A DNA stretch of 62,331 bases from Thermoplasmata archaeon (GTDB lineage: Archaea > Thermoplasmatota > Thermoplasmata > Methanomassiliicoccales > Methanomethylophilaceae), in assembly GCA_015063235.1 (NCBI GenBank), contig SUSW01000003.1:1-62331 (forward strand), in the 5' to 3' direction. The notes under the pieces were generated by a model that was not told where the DNA came from, did no database searches, and saw only the letters and a program-made list of their open reading frames with translations. Position 1 is the first letter of the stretch, and the number at the start of each line of letters is the position of its first letter. The translations under genes were made by a program, and so were the position numbers. Shown here one piece after another: positions 17,920-25,853 of this stretch.

Positions 17920-19032
17920 TCACCCGTTGATCACAGAATCGGCTGCCGCCAAGAAGCGGCAGTTGCGTTCCCTGTCCTTGACACTGTAACGCACGTAGCT
18001 CTTGAACTCCGGACCGAATGATGCGCAGTCCCTGACCATGATCCCGTGGGAAAGCATCTTCTTCTGGAATTCGGCACAATCCATGCCAAGGCTGCTGAGA
18101 TCATTGAAATAGAAGAACGAATCGGACACCGCACCTACTGGGAATCCTATCTCTCCCAGGGATGAATTGAGAATCTCCGACTCCTCTGCCATGACGGCTG
18201 CAGCGTGATCCACATAATCGAGGTGATCCCTCATCAGGACATTGGCCACTGTCTGCTCTATCTGCCCCACATTCCATGTCATCCTGACCTTTTCCATCTC
18301 GGATATTATATCTGGATTGGAAAGTCCAAATCCTATCCTTATCCCGGGGATTGCGAAGGATTTGGTGAGGGAGGTCGCGACCACGAGATTGGTGAACTTG
18401 TCCACCATCTCTGATAGCGTTATATCAGCATATCCGGGGACCAGCTCCAGCAAGGTCTCGTCGAGGAAGACCATTATGCCTCTGTCCTCGCACTCTCTCA
18501 CGATGCTGATTATCTTGTCCCTTGGTTCCACCCTCCCCGTAGGATTGTTCGGATTGCAGATGTACAGCGCTTTCGAGTTGTTGCCTACGTTGTACATCAG
18601 GGAATCCAGGTCGATTCTGAAATCATCTTCGACCTTGAGATCGTTCCAGACTATGTTCGCCCCTACGATCCTGCACTGCTGTGCATACTCCGCAAAACTC
18701 GGACGGTTCAGGACGATATTGTCGCCGGGACCGAAGAATGTGTTGGGAACGTTCCTGATGATATCTGAAGAACCTGCTCCGACGGTGATGCAGTCCGTAT
18801 CGATGTTGAATACCTTGGACACGGTGTCCTTGAGCTCCGCACAGGAATCATCGGGATAATGGCCGATATCGTTGATGGCCGACTGAATGATCTCATCCAG
18901 ACACTCGGGGGGTCCGAAAGGATTCAGATTGTGACTGAAATCCTCGATTCCAGCAAGTTTCCATGCCTGACCTCCGTGTACGGTCTTAGGCATATCTGAA
19001 AGCTCCTTCCTCGGTAAGATACGGCCTTTCAT
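17920..19032 (-). CDS. cobD: Threonine-phosphate decarboxylase-like PLP enzyme
   Basis: 370 residues, fold-type I aminotransferase relative. It opens with HGGQAWKLAGIEDFSHNLNPFGPP, the pattern that separates CobD (L-threonine-O-3-phosphate decarboxylase) from histidinol-phosphate aminotransferases. Downstream are YICNPNNPTG, FLDETLLELVPGYA and the PLP-binding lysine in TSLTKSFAIPGIRIGFG. Its expected product, (R)-1-aminopropan-2-ol phosphate, is the substrate of CbiB four bases downstream. It is the first gene of the minus-strand cobalamin operon. The ATG at 19030-19032 has a GAGG just upstream; a second ATG near 18993, before PKTVHGG, also has a ribosome-binding site. A histidinol-phosphate aminotransferase role is the main alternative. 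Confidence 0.8.
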   Translation of the reverse strand: MKGRILPRKELSDMPKTVHGGQAWKLAGIEDFSHNLNPFGPPECLDEIIQSAINDIGHYPDDSCAELKDTVSKVFNIDTDCITVGAGSSDIIRNVPNTFFGPGDNIVLNRPSFAEYAQQCRIVGANIVWNDLKVEDDFRIDLDSLMYNVGNNSKALYICNPNNPTGRVEPRDKIISIVRECEDRGIMVFLDETLLELVPGYADITLSEMVDKFTNLVVATSLTKSFAIPGIRIGFGLSNPDIISEMEKVRMTWNVGQIEQTVANVLMRDHLDYVDHAAAVMAEESEILNSSLGEIGFPVGAVSDSFFYFNDLSSLGMDCAEFQKKMLSHGIMVRDCASFGPEFKSYVRYSVKDRERNCRFLAAADSVING

Positions 19033-19174
19033 GCAACCTCGTACTGTATAGCACTATAATAAGAATCCTTCTTTTTCAAATCGGCCGCGACGATCATCTG
19101 GATGCTTACCCATGCATACCGCCTCCGGGTATCGTGGACTGTTTGCCCTTCACACCGTAGGAAAAGAGACCAGC

Positions 19175-20374
19175 TTACCTTGCCCTGTGTGTCCTCATGT
19201 ACTCGGCGATGGAGCGGATGGTGTCCCTGTCGACATCGTGCCTATCCAGAGAATCCATGGCATACCTCTTCCTGATCGATTCCAGCATCCCATCCAGCTC
19301 TGCGGTGCCTCTGTCCGTTCCTAGAAGGGAGTCCAGCGTTGTCTGGCTCGGATCCGACTTCGTCAGATTGTATACGCTGACGCCTATGCGCCTGATCGAA
19401 CGGAACGGAACCTCTTCGAACAGAGATATTGCAGCTTCATACAGTCCGACTGCATCGCCGCACTTCCTCACACTCCTGTTCACGGAGAACGGCGTCCTGT
19501 CCGCATAGGATCCCAACACCAACACACCGTTCCCGAATTTGCCGTACGTTTCCAGATTGTTTGCAATATCCACGCATATGAGGAAGATCACATCTGAAAG
19601 CAGCCAGAAATCATCCACGTTCTTCAGGAACGTCAGGCTCCTGCCGATGGTTCTGGAATCCTCGGGAGCGTGCGGTGTAACAACCCTGTCATCCAACCCT
19701 TCGGCCAGATCCAGGATTCTCTGAGCCTGAGCGCCCATCAGGCTGATCACCTCCGCCCTGTGCTCGCGAACGTCCTTAGGTGTATTCAATCCGATAGAAT
19801 GGAGCTTCTCCGATGTCCTCGGACCAACGGAGTTGATCTCTCCGATGTCGCGGCCGTCCATAAGATCCATGAACTCCTGCGGGCTCAGAATCTCGAAATA
19901 ACCGTCGGGCTTCATCTCTTCGCTTCCAGTCTTCGCGGACACCATGTTGTATCCCAAACCGACTGAACACCCCATGTCGAGTTCGTCCTTAACACGCCTC
20001 TTTATCTCATGCGCGAACCGTCTGGCCTCATCTACATCTCCTGCAGTCTCGGTCACATCCAGGTACGCCTCGTCCAGCATAACGGGCTGCATCACATCGG
20101 TGTACTCCGACCACAGACGGTGAAGTTCCTCCGTTGTCGCACGGTACTTCTTCATGTCCCCGTTTATGAATACGGCATCAGGGCATATACGCTTCGCCTC
20201 GGATACGGACATACCTGAATGCAGACCGATCTCCCTGGCAGGATAGTTGCAAGTCCCCACCACCTGAATCTGGTCAGAAGGAGAGAGCACCACGACCGGC
20301 CTATCCCTTAGAGAGGGGTTACCCCTCATCTCGACGGATGCATAGTAGCAGTCCATGTCCACGTGGATGATCAT
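19175..20374 (-). CDS. dinB: DNA polymerase IV (Y-family translesion polymerase)
   Basis: About 399 residues from the ATG at 20372-20374, which begins the family's canonical N-terminus MIIHVDMDCYYASVE. An in-frame ATG at 20417-20419 would add 15 residues. Catalytic carboxylates appear in HVDMD and in MLDEAYLDVT. The YPAREIGLHSGMS and little-finger regions are also recognisable, and the length fits. The protein copies past damaged bases. The very C-terminus (EYMRTHRAR) shows no clear PCNA-binding box, which is unusual for the family but may simply be divergent. One of the few genes here ending in TAA. Not obviously co-transcribed with the cobalamin operon downstream. Confidence 0.9.
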   Translation of the reverse strand: MIIHVDMDCYYASVEMRGNPSLRDRPVVVLSPSDQIQVVGTCNYPAREIGLHSGMSVSEAKRICPDAVFINGDMKKYRATTEELHRLWSEYTDVMQPVMLDEAYLDVTETAGDVDEARRFAHEIKRRVKDELDMGCSVGLGYNMVSAKTGSEEMKPDGYFEILSPQEFMDLMDGRDIGEINSVGPRTSEKLHSIGLNTPKDVREHRAEVISLMGAQAQRILDLAEGLDDRVVTPHAPEDSRTIGRSLTFLKNVDDFWLLSDVIFLICVDIANNLETYGKFGNGVLVLGSYADRTPFSVNRSVRKCGDAVGLYEAAISLFEEVPFRSIRRIGVSVYNLTKSDPSQTTLDSLLGTDRGTAELDGMLESIRKRYAMDSLDRHDVDRDTIRSIAEYMRTHRAR

Positions 20375-20603
20375 GCGGTCCAGATAATCACTCCTGCCGA
20401 GAGGTAAGTTATCTGCCATGATAATTGTTATCCGACACCTTGCGGCCCGGAACTGAGGGCCGCGAATGACGGTCTCTTCCTCCCATCCTTCCCTGATACT
20501 GCATACCTCTTGATCGAACCAGAATCTGAGTCGTTACGATCGGACCTGGCATGATAGAGTTTTTACATCTTGCTTCCGATAAGACCAATAAGTCCGATAT
20601 CCA

Positions 20604-22903
20604 TGAAGGCCGGAAAAATAATTGCGGTAATTGCTGTAGTTGTTTTGCTCTGTACAGCAGGCGCATATCTGATCCGCGGAGAGGACGATCAAGAGCTCAC
20701 CTGGAGCTATTTAGAGTCATACAATCCTGAGGCGGCCAAAACACTCTCGGGATACACGGATGATCTTACACTCCGTACCGCATCCCATTTCGCAATGTTG
20801 GATGCTGGTGTGACCGAATCCCTTCTCGGAGACTATCCGGCATATTGGGACTGCATGGCAGAAGCCTGTGGTATCGACCTTGACGGCGATCCGGACTCAC
20901 AGGCCACCGTGAATAATCTCAGAACCCTGATTGGTATGGCAGAACCGCTGAAAAACGCGATCAAGGAAGGCAGGCCGCTGATCGCAAACGGAGTGGCGGC
21001 ACCTATATTCGAATTCACGGACGGCAAGACGGAAGGATACACCAACACGGACAGCACCGTAATGCGCTTCTGCGTCTATGTGGAATCCGAGCACGATATG
21101 GATCTTGACGGAAAGAGAGATCTGGTAAAAGTATTCATTCAAGTCCCGAGGTCCGCGATGGAAGGTAAATACAAAGCACCGGTCATTTACGAAGGAAGAG
21201 CGTATTCGGCAGGTACCGGGGAAGAAGTACTCGAATATGAGAGTTCCGAGTTCGATATTGATGCGATGTATAACAGTCCCGTTCCCCGCACGCCTGAAGG
21301 CAAAGCCGACCCGATGGAGCATGCTCTTGCCTCTGAACAGTCCGAATGGTACTATGAAGATACCAGAGGCGGGAAGATGGCCTATGACAGGATAGATTCC
21401 TTCGATGACCTCCTTGTACGCGGATTCGCCTTTGCGATGTCGTCCGGAACAGGAACCTTGGGTTCTGAAGGGATGCAGACCTGTAAATCCGATCTCGAGA
21501 TGGAAGCGCACAAATCCGTGATAGAGTGGTTCGCCGGCAAGGCCGTCGCATACACTGATAGGACAAAGAACATTGCCATCACAGCGGATTGGTGCAACGG
21601 CAATGTGGGCATGCTAGGAAGGTCGTATTCTGGAAACACCTCTATATCATTGGCAGGGATGGGAATAGACAACCTGAAAGCCATCTATGAGTACTCAGGC
21701 ATGGACGGGATGTACAACTATATCAACTCCCAGGGATGCTGCATGCTCACCGATCAAACATATCTGGACTACTTTTCATCGCTCTATACCTCCATCATCA
21801 ATGATGAGAAAGAATGGGATAAGGTATCAAAGATCCATCTGGCGTATTGCGGAAAACTCAAGGAACTCGAAATGGCAAACAAAGGGGATTTCAATTCCGA
21901 GTGGGCTAAGAGAGAAAGTACGAATATCGTCCCCAGCAGCACTGCCGTATTGATCTGCCAGGGCCTCAACGATTACAACGTTGTAGCGGACGGAGCATAT
22001 TCCGCATACCGCAATCTCGTCGACGCAAACATGGATATCAAGGTCATACTGCATCAGGGAGGCCATGACTATCTCTCAGACGGAACAGGACGCTACGATC
22101 TGCTGGTCGATGGGATGAGGAATTCCGTTCTGGTGAACAAATGGTTCTCGCACTTCCTTTTCGGTGCCGATAATGATGTAATGGAAATGCCCAACGTGAT
22201 GGTACAATCGGCCGATTGCGAATCCTGGACGGCCTATGACGGTTGGGGCAACGGTACAATCAGGGATTATGCGTTCCCCTCAGATACAGTCACCCTCGCC
22301 AAATCCGACCTAAATTACGGTGAGTTGGACCATGCAGAGCAGATTGTGCATCTTGATAACGGTACTTACCTCTTGGATATCAACGACACAGGATTGATCG
22401 ATGGCAGAGGCGTTTTCCATCTGCGCATCAGCACGAATGATCTCGGAAGGGACATGCTGCCCGTATCCGTGTATCTGTTCGATGTTTCCGATGAGGAATT
22501 CGATTACGTCGATTACACTTTAGGGGAAGCGGATAAGGTCACCATCGCTGAGAAGGCATCATGGGTGGGAGGAGGCCTCTGTAATTATGATATCCTTGAT
22601 TTCAAGACTATAACTGATAAAGTCAAGATAGTGTCCTACGGATACGCAGACCTCTACAATCCTACTTCCACCAAGGATCCGACAACCTGTGCGGAACGTA
22701 CCGAATTGGATGGCGGCTGGTATGATTACAACATATACCTGAACGCTACCCTCTACAAGGTCCAGGAAGGCCACCATCTGATGGCGGCAATTACTCCTCT
22801 ACCGGTCGCTACCGGCTATTCTTACCAGATGGCGGAGGACATTGATGATTACTCCTTCACATTGGATCTGGAGAACTCGTGGGTTTCCATCCCATTCTCG
22901 TGA
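20604..22903 (+). CDS. Exported Xaa-Pro dipeptidyl-peptidase-like serine peptidase (S15)
   Basis: About 766 residues from ATG at 20604, the start placed directly before a signal anchor (MKAGKIIAVIAVVVLLCTAGAYL). The S15/PepX alpha-beta hydrolase domain shows the nucleophile motif GRSYSG (serine near residue 341), an Asp in CQGLNDYNV and a His in LHQGGHDYLSDG. A beta-rich C-terminal domain typical of PepX and CocE follows from about residue 560. Known PepX enzymes remove X-Pro dipeptides and are best known from lactic acid bacteria. Here the enzyme should face outward, consistent with peptide scavenging in a gut. CocE-type esterase is the alternative. Monocistronic; a bacterial origin is plausible but untested. 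Confidence 0.8.
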
Positions 22904-23171
22904 GAAACTACCGATAAATCCGCCAATAGAATGCTTCATAGTCCTTCATGGAATCAAAGTGCAGTGAATGATCAATACCGTCTAATGTATCTGGACAGAC
23001 TGCACCATTTATACTCGGATCATAAAAGTAGTGTACCTGAGAGCTGGCTGAATTTCAAACGGGCCCTCCGGGGCCAACTTAAAGCGCTAGCCATACGCTT
23101 TGAATGATGGTGCATTATGCCTCTTTATGAGAGATTATGTTGGTACATTACGTTAGTGATTTTCTTGAGCT

Positions 23172-23438
23172 TCAATCATATATTTTTGATCTGTGACCAA
23201 CTTCAATAATGTATATGGTAACGACCTCATCCTGGATTCTTGCCAGGATTCTGTAATCACCAACACGATATCTCCATTCACCAACATGGTTCCCCTGAAG
23301 TGCCTTTCCCGTTCTCCTGGGATTGCTGCACCCATCAAGATTCTTACCTATCCACGAATAGATGCGAGCGGCCATCGGCCGATCCATCCTCTTCAAAGTG
23401 TCAATGACATCCTGAGAGATGATAACGCGATACGTCAT
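23172..23438 (-). CDS. RelE/ParE-family toxin
   Basis: 88 residues. The pattern TYRVIISQDVIDTLKRMD, then GKNLDGCSNPRRTGKALQGN, WRYRVGDYRILARIQD and a final IYIIEVGHRSKIYD is characteristic of RelE-type mRNA interferases: the central Arg-Tyr-Arg strand and the C-terminal HR-x-x-Y. Such toxins cut mRNA on the ribosome under stress. Its start overlaps the antitoxin stop by four bases, the standard arrangement. TGA stop. Confidence 0.9.
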   Translation of the reverse strand: MTYRVIISQDVIDTLKRMDRPMAARIYSWIGKNLDGCSNPRRTGKALQGNHVGEWRYRVGDYRILARIQDEVVTIYIIEVGHRSKIYD

Positions 23439-23659
23439 AGGAATCCAAGTTCCTTCCCGGCCTCTTCGAAGGTGTACATCTTGGAACCTTCCTTAGATAT
23501 GCGTTCCATAGCAGCCTCTAAAATAGCCACATCCATAGAATCCTCAATCATTTCCATAGTGGCCTTACGGATGACATCTGAAACGCTCACATTGTATAGG
23601 GATGCATACTCCTTGAGTAATCCAAGCTCAGAGTCGTTGAATCTGACTGAAACTGCCAT
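23435..23659 (-). CDS. RelB-like antitoxin (ribbon-helix-helix)
   Basis: 74 residues. The N-terminal MAVSVRFNDSELGLLKEYASLYNVSVSDVIRKA is a ribbon-helix-helix DNA-binding motif, and the acidic C-terminal helix (EEAGKELGFL) should wrap the toxin. It lies directly upstream of the RelE-type toxin with a four-base overlap and would autoregulate the pair. An AT-rich promoter with ACATATAAAG lies just upstream (about 23680). Confidence 0.85.
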   Translation of the reverse strand: MAVSVRFNDSELGLLKEYASLYNVSVSDVIRKATMEMIEDSMDVAILEAAMERISKEGSKMYTFEEAGKELGFL

Positions 23660-23779
23660 GTGTAGTAATACATTTGTACTACATATAAAGCTAACGATTG
23701 TTGGTTTATTTATATATCAAATTTAAACCCAACTTTCAAAATATTGAATAATCTTATTGCTATAATATATAAAATTACG

Positions 23780-23853
23780 CGGGCCCGTCGGGATTCGAAC
23801 CCGAGTCCGGAGCTCCGGAGGCCCCTATGCTATCCAAGCTATACTACAGGCCC
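23780..23853 (-). tRNA. tRNA-Arg (CCG)
   Basis: A complete cloverleaf on the minus strand: acceptor GGGCCTG pairs with CGGGCCC with one wobble. The anticodon stem GGGGC/GCTCC encloses loop CTCCGGA, giving anticodon CCG. The T arm TCGGG-TTCGAAT-CCCGA is standard. The discriminator base is G and CCA is not encoded. No intron is visible. It lies directly downstream of the S27ae gene. Confidence 0.9.
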
Positions 23854-23954
23854 TTGATGAGAAAGAAAGAGTGTGTTTGCCGGGGGTTAGATACTCCCCC
23901 GGCGATCCTGTGCCTCCTGTTGAGAGGGAGGAGGCGAATGAAGATTGTTCCTTC

Positions 23955-24143
23955 TCAATCCTTCTTGGTGAACTCGGTGTATCCGCAGCATCCGCATGAT
24001 ACACGGTCAGCGTGGACTGCCATGAATGTTCCGGGTCCGCATTTGGGACAGAACTGTTTGGTCCTTGTGATGGAGTTTCCATCGACTTTGTAAGCGTTAG
24101 ATTTCTTGATTGCTGCTTTGGGTGCCTTTGCTTTTCCTGCCAT
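23955..24143 (-). CDS. rps27ae: Ribosomal protein S27ae (eS31)
   Basis: 62 residues from ATG at 24141-24143. A basic N-terminus ([14 protein letters not shown]) is followed by a zinc ribbon with [12 protein letters not shown] and CGCCGYTEF. The two Cys-x2-Cys pairs and the length match archaeal small-subunit S27ae. It is the last gene of a minus-strand operon with S24e, dephospho-CoA kinase, Spt4 and Rpo7, a gene order common in archaea. TGA stop. Confidence 0.93.
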   Translation of the reverse strand: MAGKAKAPKAAIKKSNAYKVDGNSITRTKQFCPKCGPGTFMAVHADRVSCGCCGYTEFTKKD

Positions 24144-24148
24144 TCGAA

Positions 24149-24472
24149 TCACTCCTGTGCGGGTGCTTCCTCTGCTGTCTCGGGGGCCTTTGCCTCGATT
24201 CCGTTCCTCTTCAGGAGGTGCTCCCTCTCGTACTCGAGAGCCAGTTCCTTGGACTCGTAGACCTTTGCGTATCCCTTGGACATGCCCTTTCCGTAGACGG
24301 ACTCGATTGTGTCGATGACGACACAGTCCCTCTTGGACTTGCATTCCTTAGCGACTGCCTCTGCAACTGCGTTCCTTCCAGGTGTGCTCTCCCCATCGTG
24401 GTTGATGGTGAAGTGCACCTCGATCCTCTTGTACAGGGGATTCTCTTTCTTCTGTGTGATTTCCATCTTCAT
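24149..24472 (-). CDS. rps24e: Ribosomal protein S24e
   Basis: 107 residues: [21 protein letters not shown], then [16 protein letters not shown] and a C-terminal [22 protein letters not shown], the usual S24e pattern. The last 15 residues are Ala/Glu-rich. Its start overlaps the stop of the upstream dephospho-CoA kinase gene by four bases, and S27ae follows after five bases. Component of the small ribosomal subunit. Confidence 0.93.
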   Translation of the reverse strand: MKMEITQKKENPLYKRIEVHFTINHDGESTPGRNAVAEAVAKECKSKRDCVVIDTIESVYGKGMSKGYAKVYESKELALEYEREHLLKRNGIEAKAPETAEEAPAQE

Positions 24473-24972
24473 TCTGCTTCCTCCATTCTCAGCACCATGT
24501 GCTCGAACTTCGTTCTGATGCTCTCATCCGTGGTGATGCGCATCATGCATTTTCCGGGCCATCCGTAGATGATATCGGAACCCAACGGGGCCATCAGGAT
24601 TACCGGCAGCAACGCCAGATCCTCTTCCCCGTCGACTTTTATCAGTCCACCGGACCCTTCGATGCGTCTGCGGATGCAATCTGCCAATTCCTTGGTGATC
24701 TTCCCCGCAGGGTTGACGACCGTATCCTTCTCCTCGTTCTCTACGAGGATCCCGAACTCGGTCATCTCGCGGCGTTCGGTCATCCCGTCGTATACGGACA
24801 GGAACGGCCTTATGCCGTGCTTTCTGAAAGTCAGGGATACCACGTCCCCGACAGTGATTAAGGTTGTTTGAGCGTTATATCCGTCAAGATCGCTGTCGTA
24901 CAATTCTGTACCGATCTGCTCTTTGAACACTTGTCTGTCCTTTACAGGAAGGACAAGGTCCTTCTCGAACAT
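24469..24972 (-). CDS. GTP-dependent dephospho-CoA kinase (DUF359)
   Basis: 167 residues from ATG at 24970-24972. The DUF359 pattern is clear: LITVGDVVSLTF, FLSVYDGMTERRE, VVNPAGKITKEL and VDGEEDLALLPVI with ...IIYGWPGKCMMRI near the end. This archaeal family catalyses the last step of coenzyme A synthesis with GTP, replacing bacterial CoaE. It overlaps both neighbours by a few bases, so it is translated within the Rpo7-Spt4-S24e-S27ae operon. Confidence 0.9.
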   Translation of the reverse strand: MFEKDLVLPVKDRQVFKEQIGTELYDSDLDGYNAQTTLITVGDVVSLTFRKHGIRPFLSVYDGMTERREMTEFGILVENEEKDTVVNPAGKITKELADCIRRRIEGSGGLIKVDGEEDLALLPVILMAPLGSDIIYGWPGKCMMRITTDESIRTKFEHMVLRMEEAE

Positions 24973-25163
24973 CAGCGGACCTTGAGTGCGTATTTTCCGT
25001 TCGCGGAAATACCCATCTTCTTTGCGATCTCGGACTTCTCGAAGTCGAGTACGGCGAGATATCCCTGCCACTCCTTCGAGGTCTGACCGCCGCAGCGGGG
25101 GCACACATCATCCTCGGAGATGAAGCTGCACTGCTTGCAAGCTTTCTGAACGACTGCTGCCAT
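24972..25163 (-). CDS. spt4: Transcription elongation factor Spt4 / RpoE2
   Basis: 63 residues from ATG at 25161-25163. The zinc ribbon is visible as ACKQCSFI and DDVCPRCGG, followed by SKEWQGYLAVLDFEKSEIAKKMGI and YALKVR, the standard Spt4 ending. Archaeal Spt4 pairs with Spt5 to make RNA polymerase processive. Its coding start overlaps the Rpo7 stop and its stop overlaps the kinase start. Confidence 0.93.
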   Translation of the reverse strand: MAAVVQKACKQCSFISEDDVCPRCGGQTSKEWQGYLAVLDFEKSEIAKKMGISANGKYALKVR

Positions 25164-25735
25164 CACTCATCACCATCCGAACCATTGCGTTTCTTGGCAT
25201 CCTCCTCTATCCACGAGAGTTTACCGAGTCCAGGCTGCCTCATGGTGAGACCAATCTTACTGTCCTGGGGATTCTTCTCGTTGAGGTCGATACTGACGAC
25301 CCTTGCCCTTACTATGTCTCCCACTGCAAGGAATCTTCCGCTATCCTTACCTACAAGCCTCTGGTTGCTCTCATCGATGTCCACACGGTCATCCATTACC
25401 TGGCTGATATGCAGAAGACCGTCGAGAGGACCAAACCTGACGAAAGCACCGAACTTGAGGATCTCAACGACCACTCCCTCGACGATTTCGTTCTCCTTCG
25501 GTTTAAAGACGATCTGGTCGAATTTGACCGTCTGGTAGACTGCTCCGTCACCGTGGACGATACGCCCCGGACCCTCAGGCCTGACGTTCTTGATCAGTAC
25601 CGTGAAAGTCTTATCCTCGCTGAATCTGCCCTCATAGGCGTCCCATGTGAGTTTATCGATGACATCTGCGATGTCTTCTTTGAGTTCGACCGGTGGGATA
25701 CGGACGACCTTTTCGACTTCTGTAAGCATGTACAT
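25163..25735 (-). CDS. rpo7: RNA polymerase subunit Rpo7 (RpoE1)
   Basis: 190 residues. The N-terminal Rpo7 domain begins MYMLTEVEKVVRIPP. The S1-like domain starts at about residue 82 with VEGVVVEILKFGAFVRFGPLDGLLHIS and ends before a charged tail. Rpo7 with Rpo4 forms the stalk of archaeal RNA polymerase. It is the first gene of the operon; a TATA-like TTTATATATG lies about 35-45 bp upstream of the start (near 25768-25779). Confidence 0.94.
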   Translation of the reverse strand: MYMLTEVEKVVRIPPVELKEDIADVIDKLTWDAYEGRFSEDKTFTVLIKNVRPEGPGRIVHGDGAVYQTVKFDQIVFKPKENEIVEGVVVEILKFGAFVRFGPLDGLLHISQVMDDRVDIDESNQRLVGKDSGRFLAVGDIVRARVVSIDLNEKNPQDSKIGLTMRQPGLGKLSWIEEDAKKRNGSDGDE

Positions 25736-25853
25736 AGCGTACCCTCTGATATCTCTCGTTATTGAGGACTCATATATAAACTATGTTTTACGCGTAATAA
25801 AAAGAGAGAAACTGGATATGGTTTTGAGGGGGTTTCCCCCCTCGTTAAAGGTT

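Noticed and set aside
19033-19174. Cobalamin riboswitch upstream of cobD or near the operon end
   Set aside because: No B12-box-like sequence or expected folding is visible, and cobalamin riboswitches are rare in archaea.
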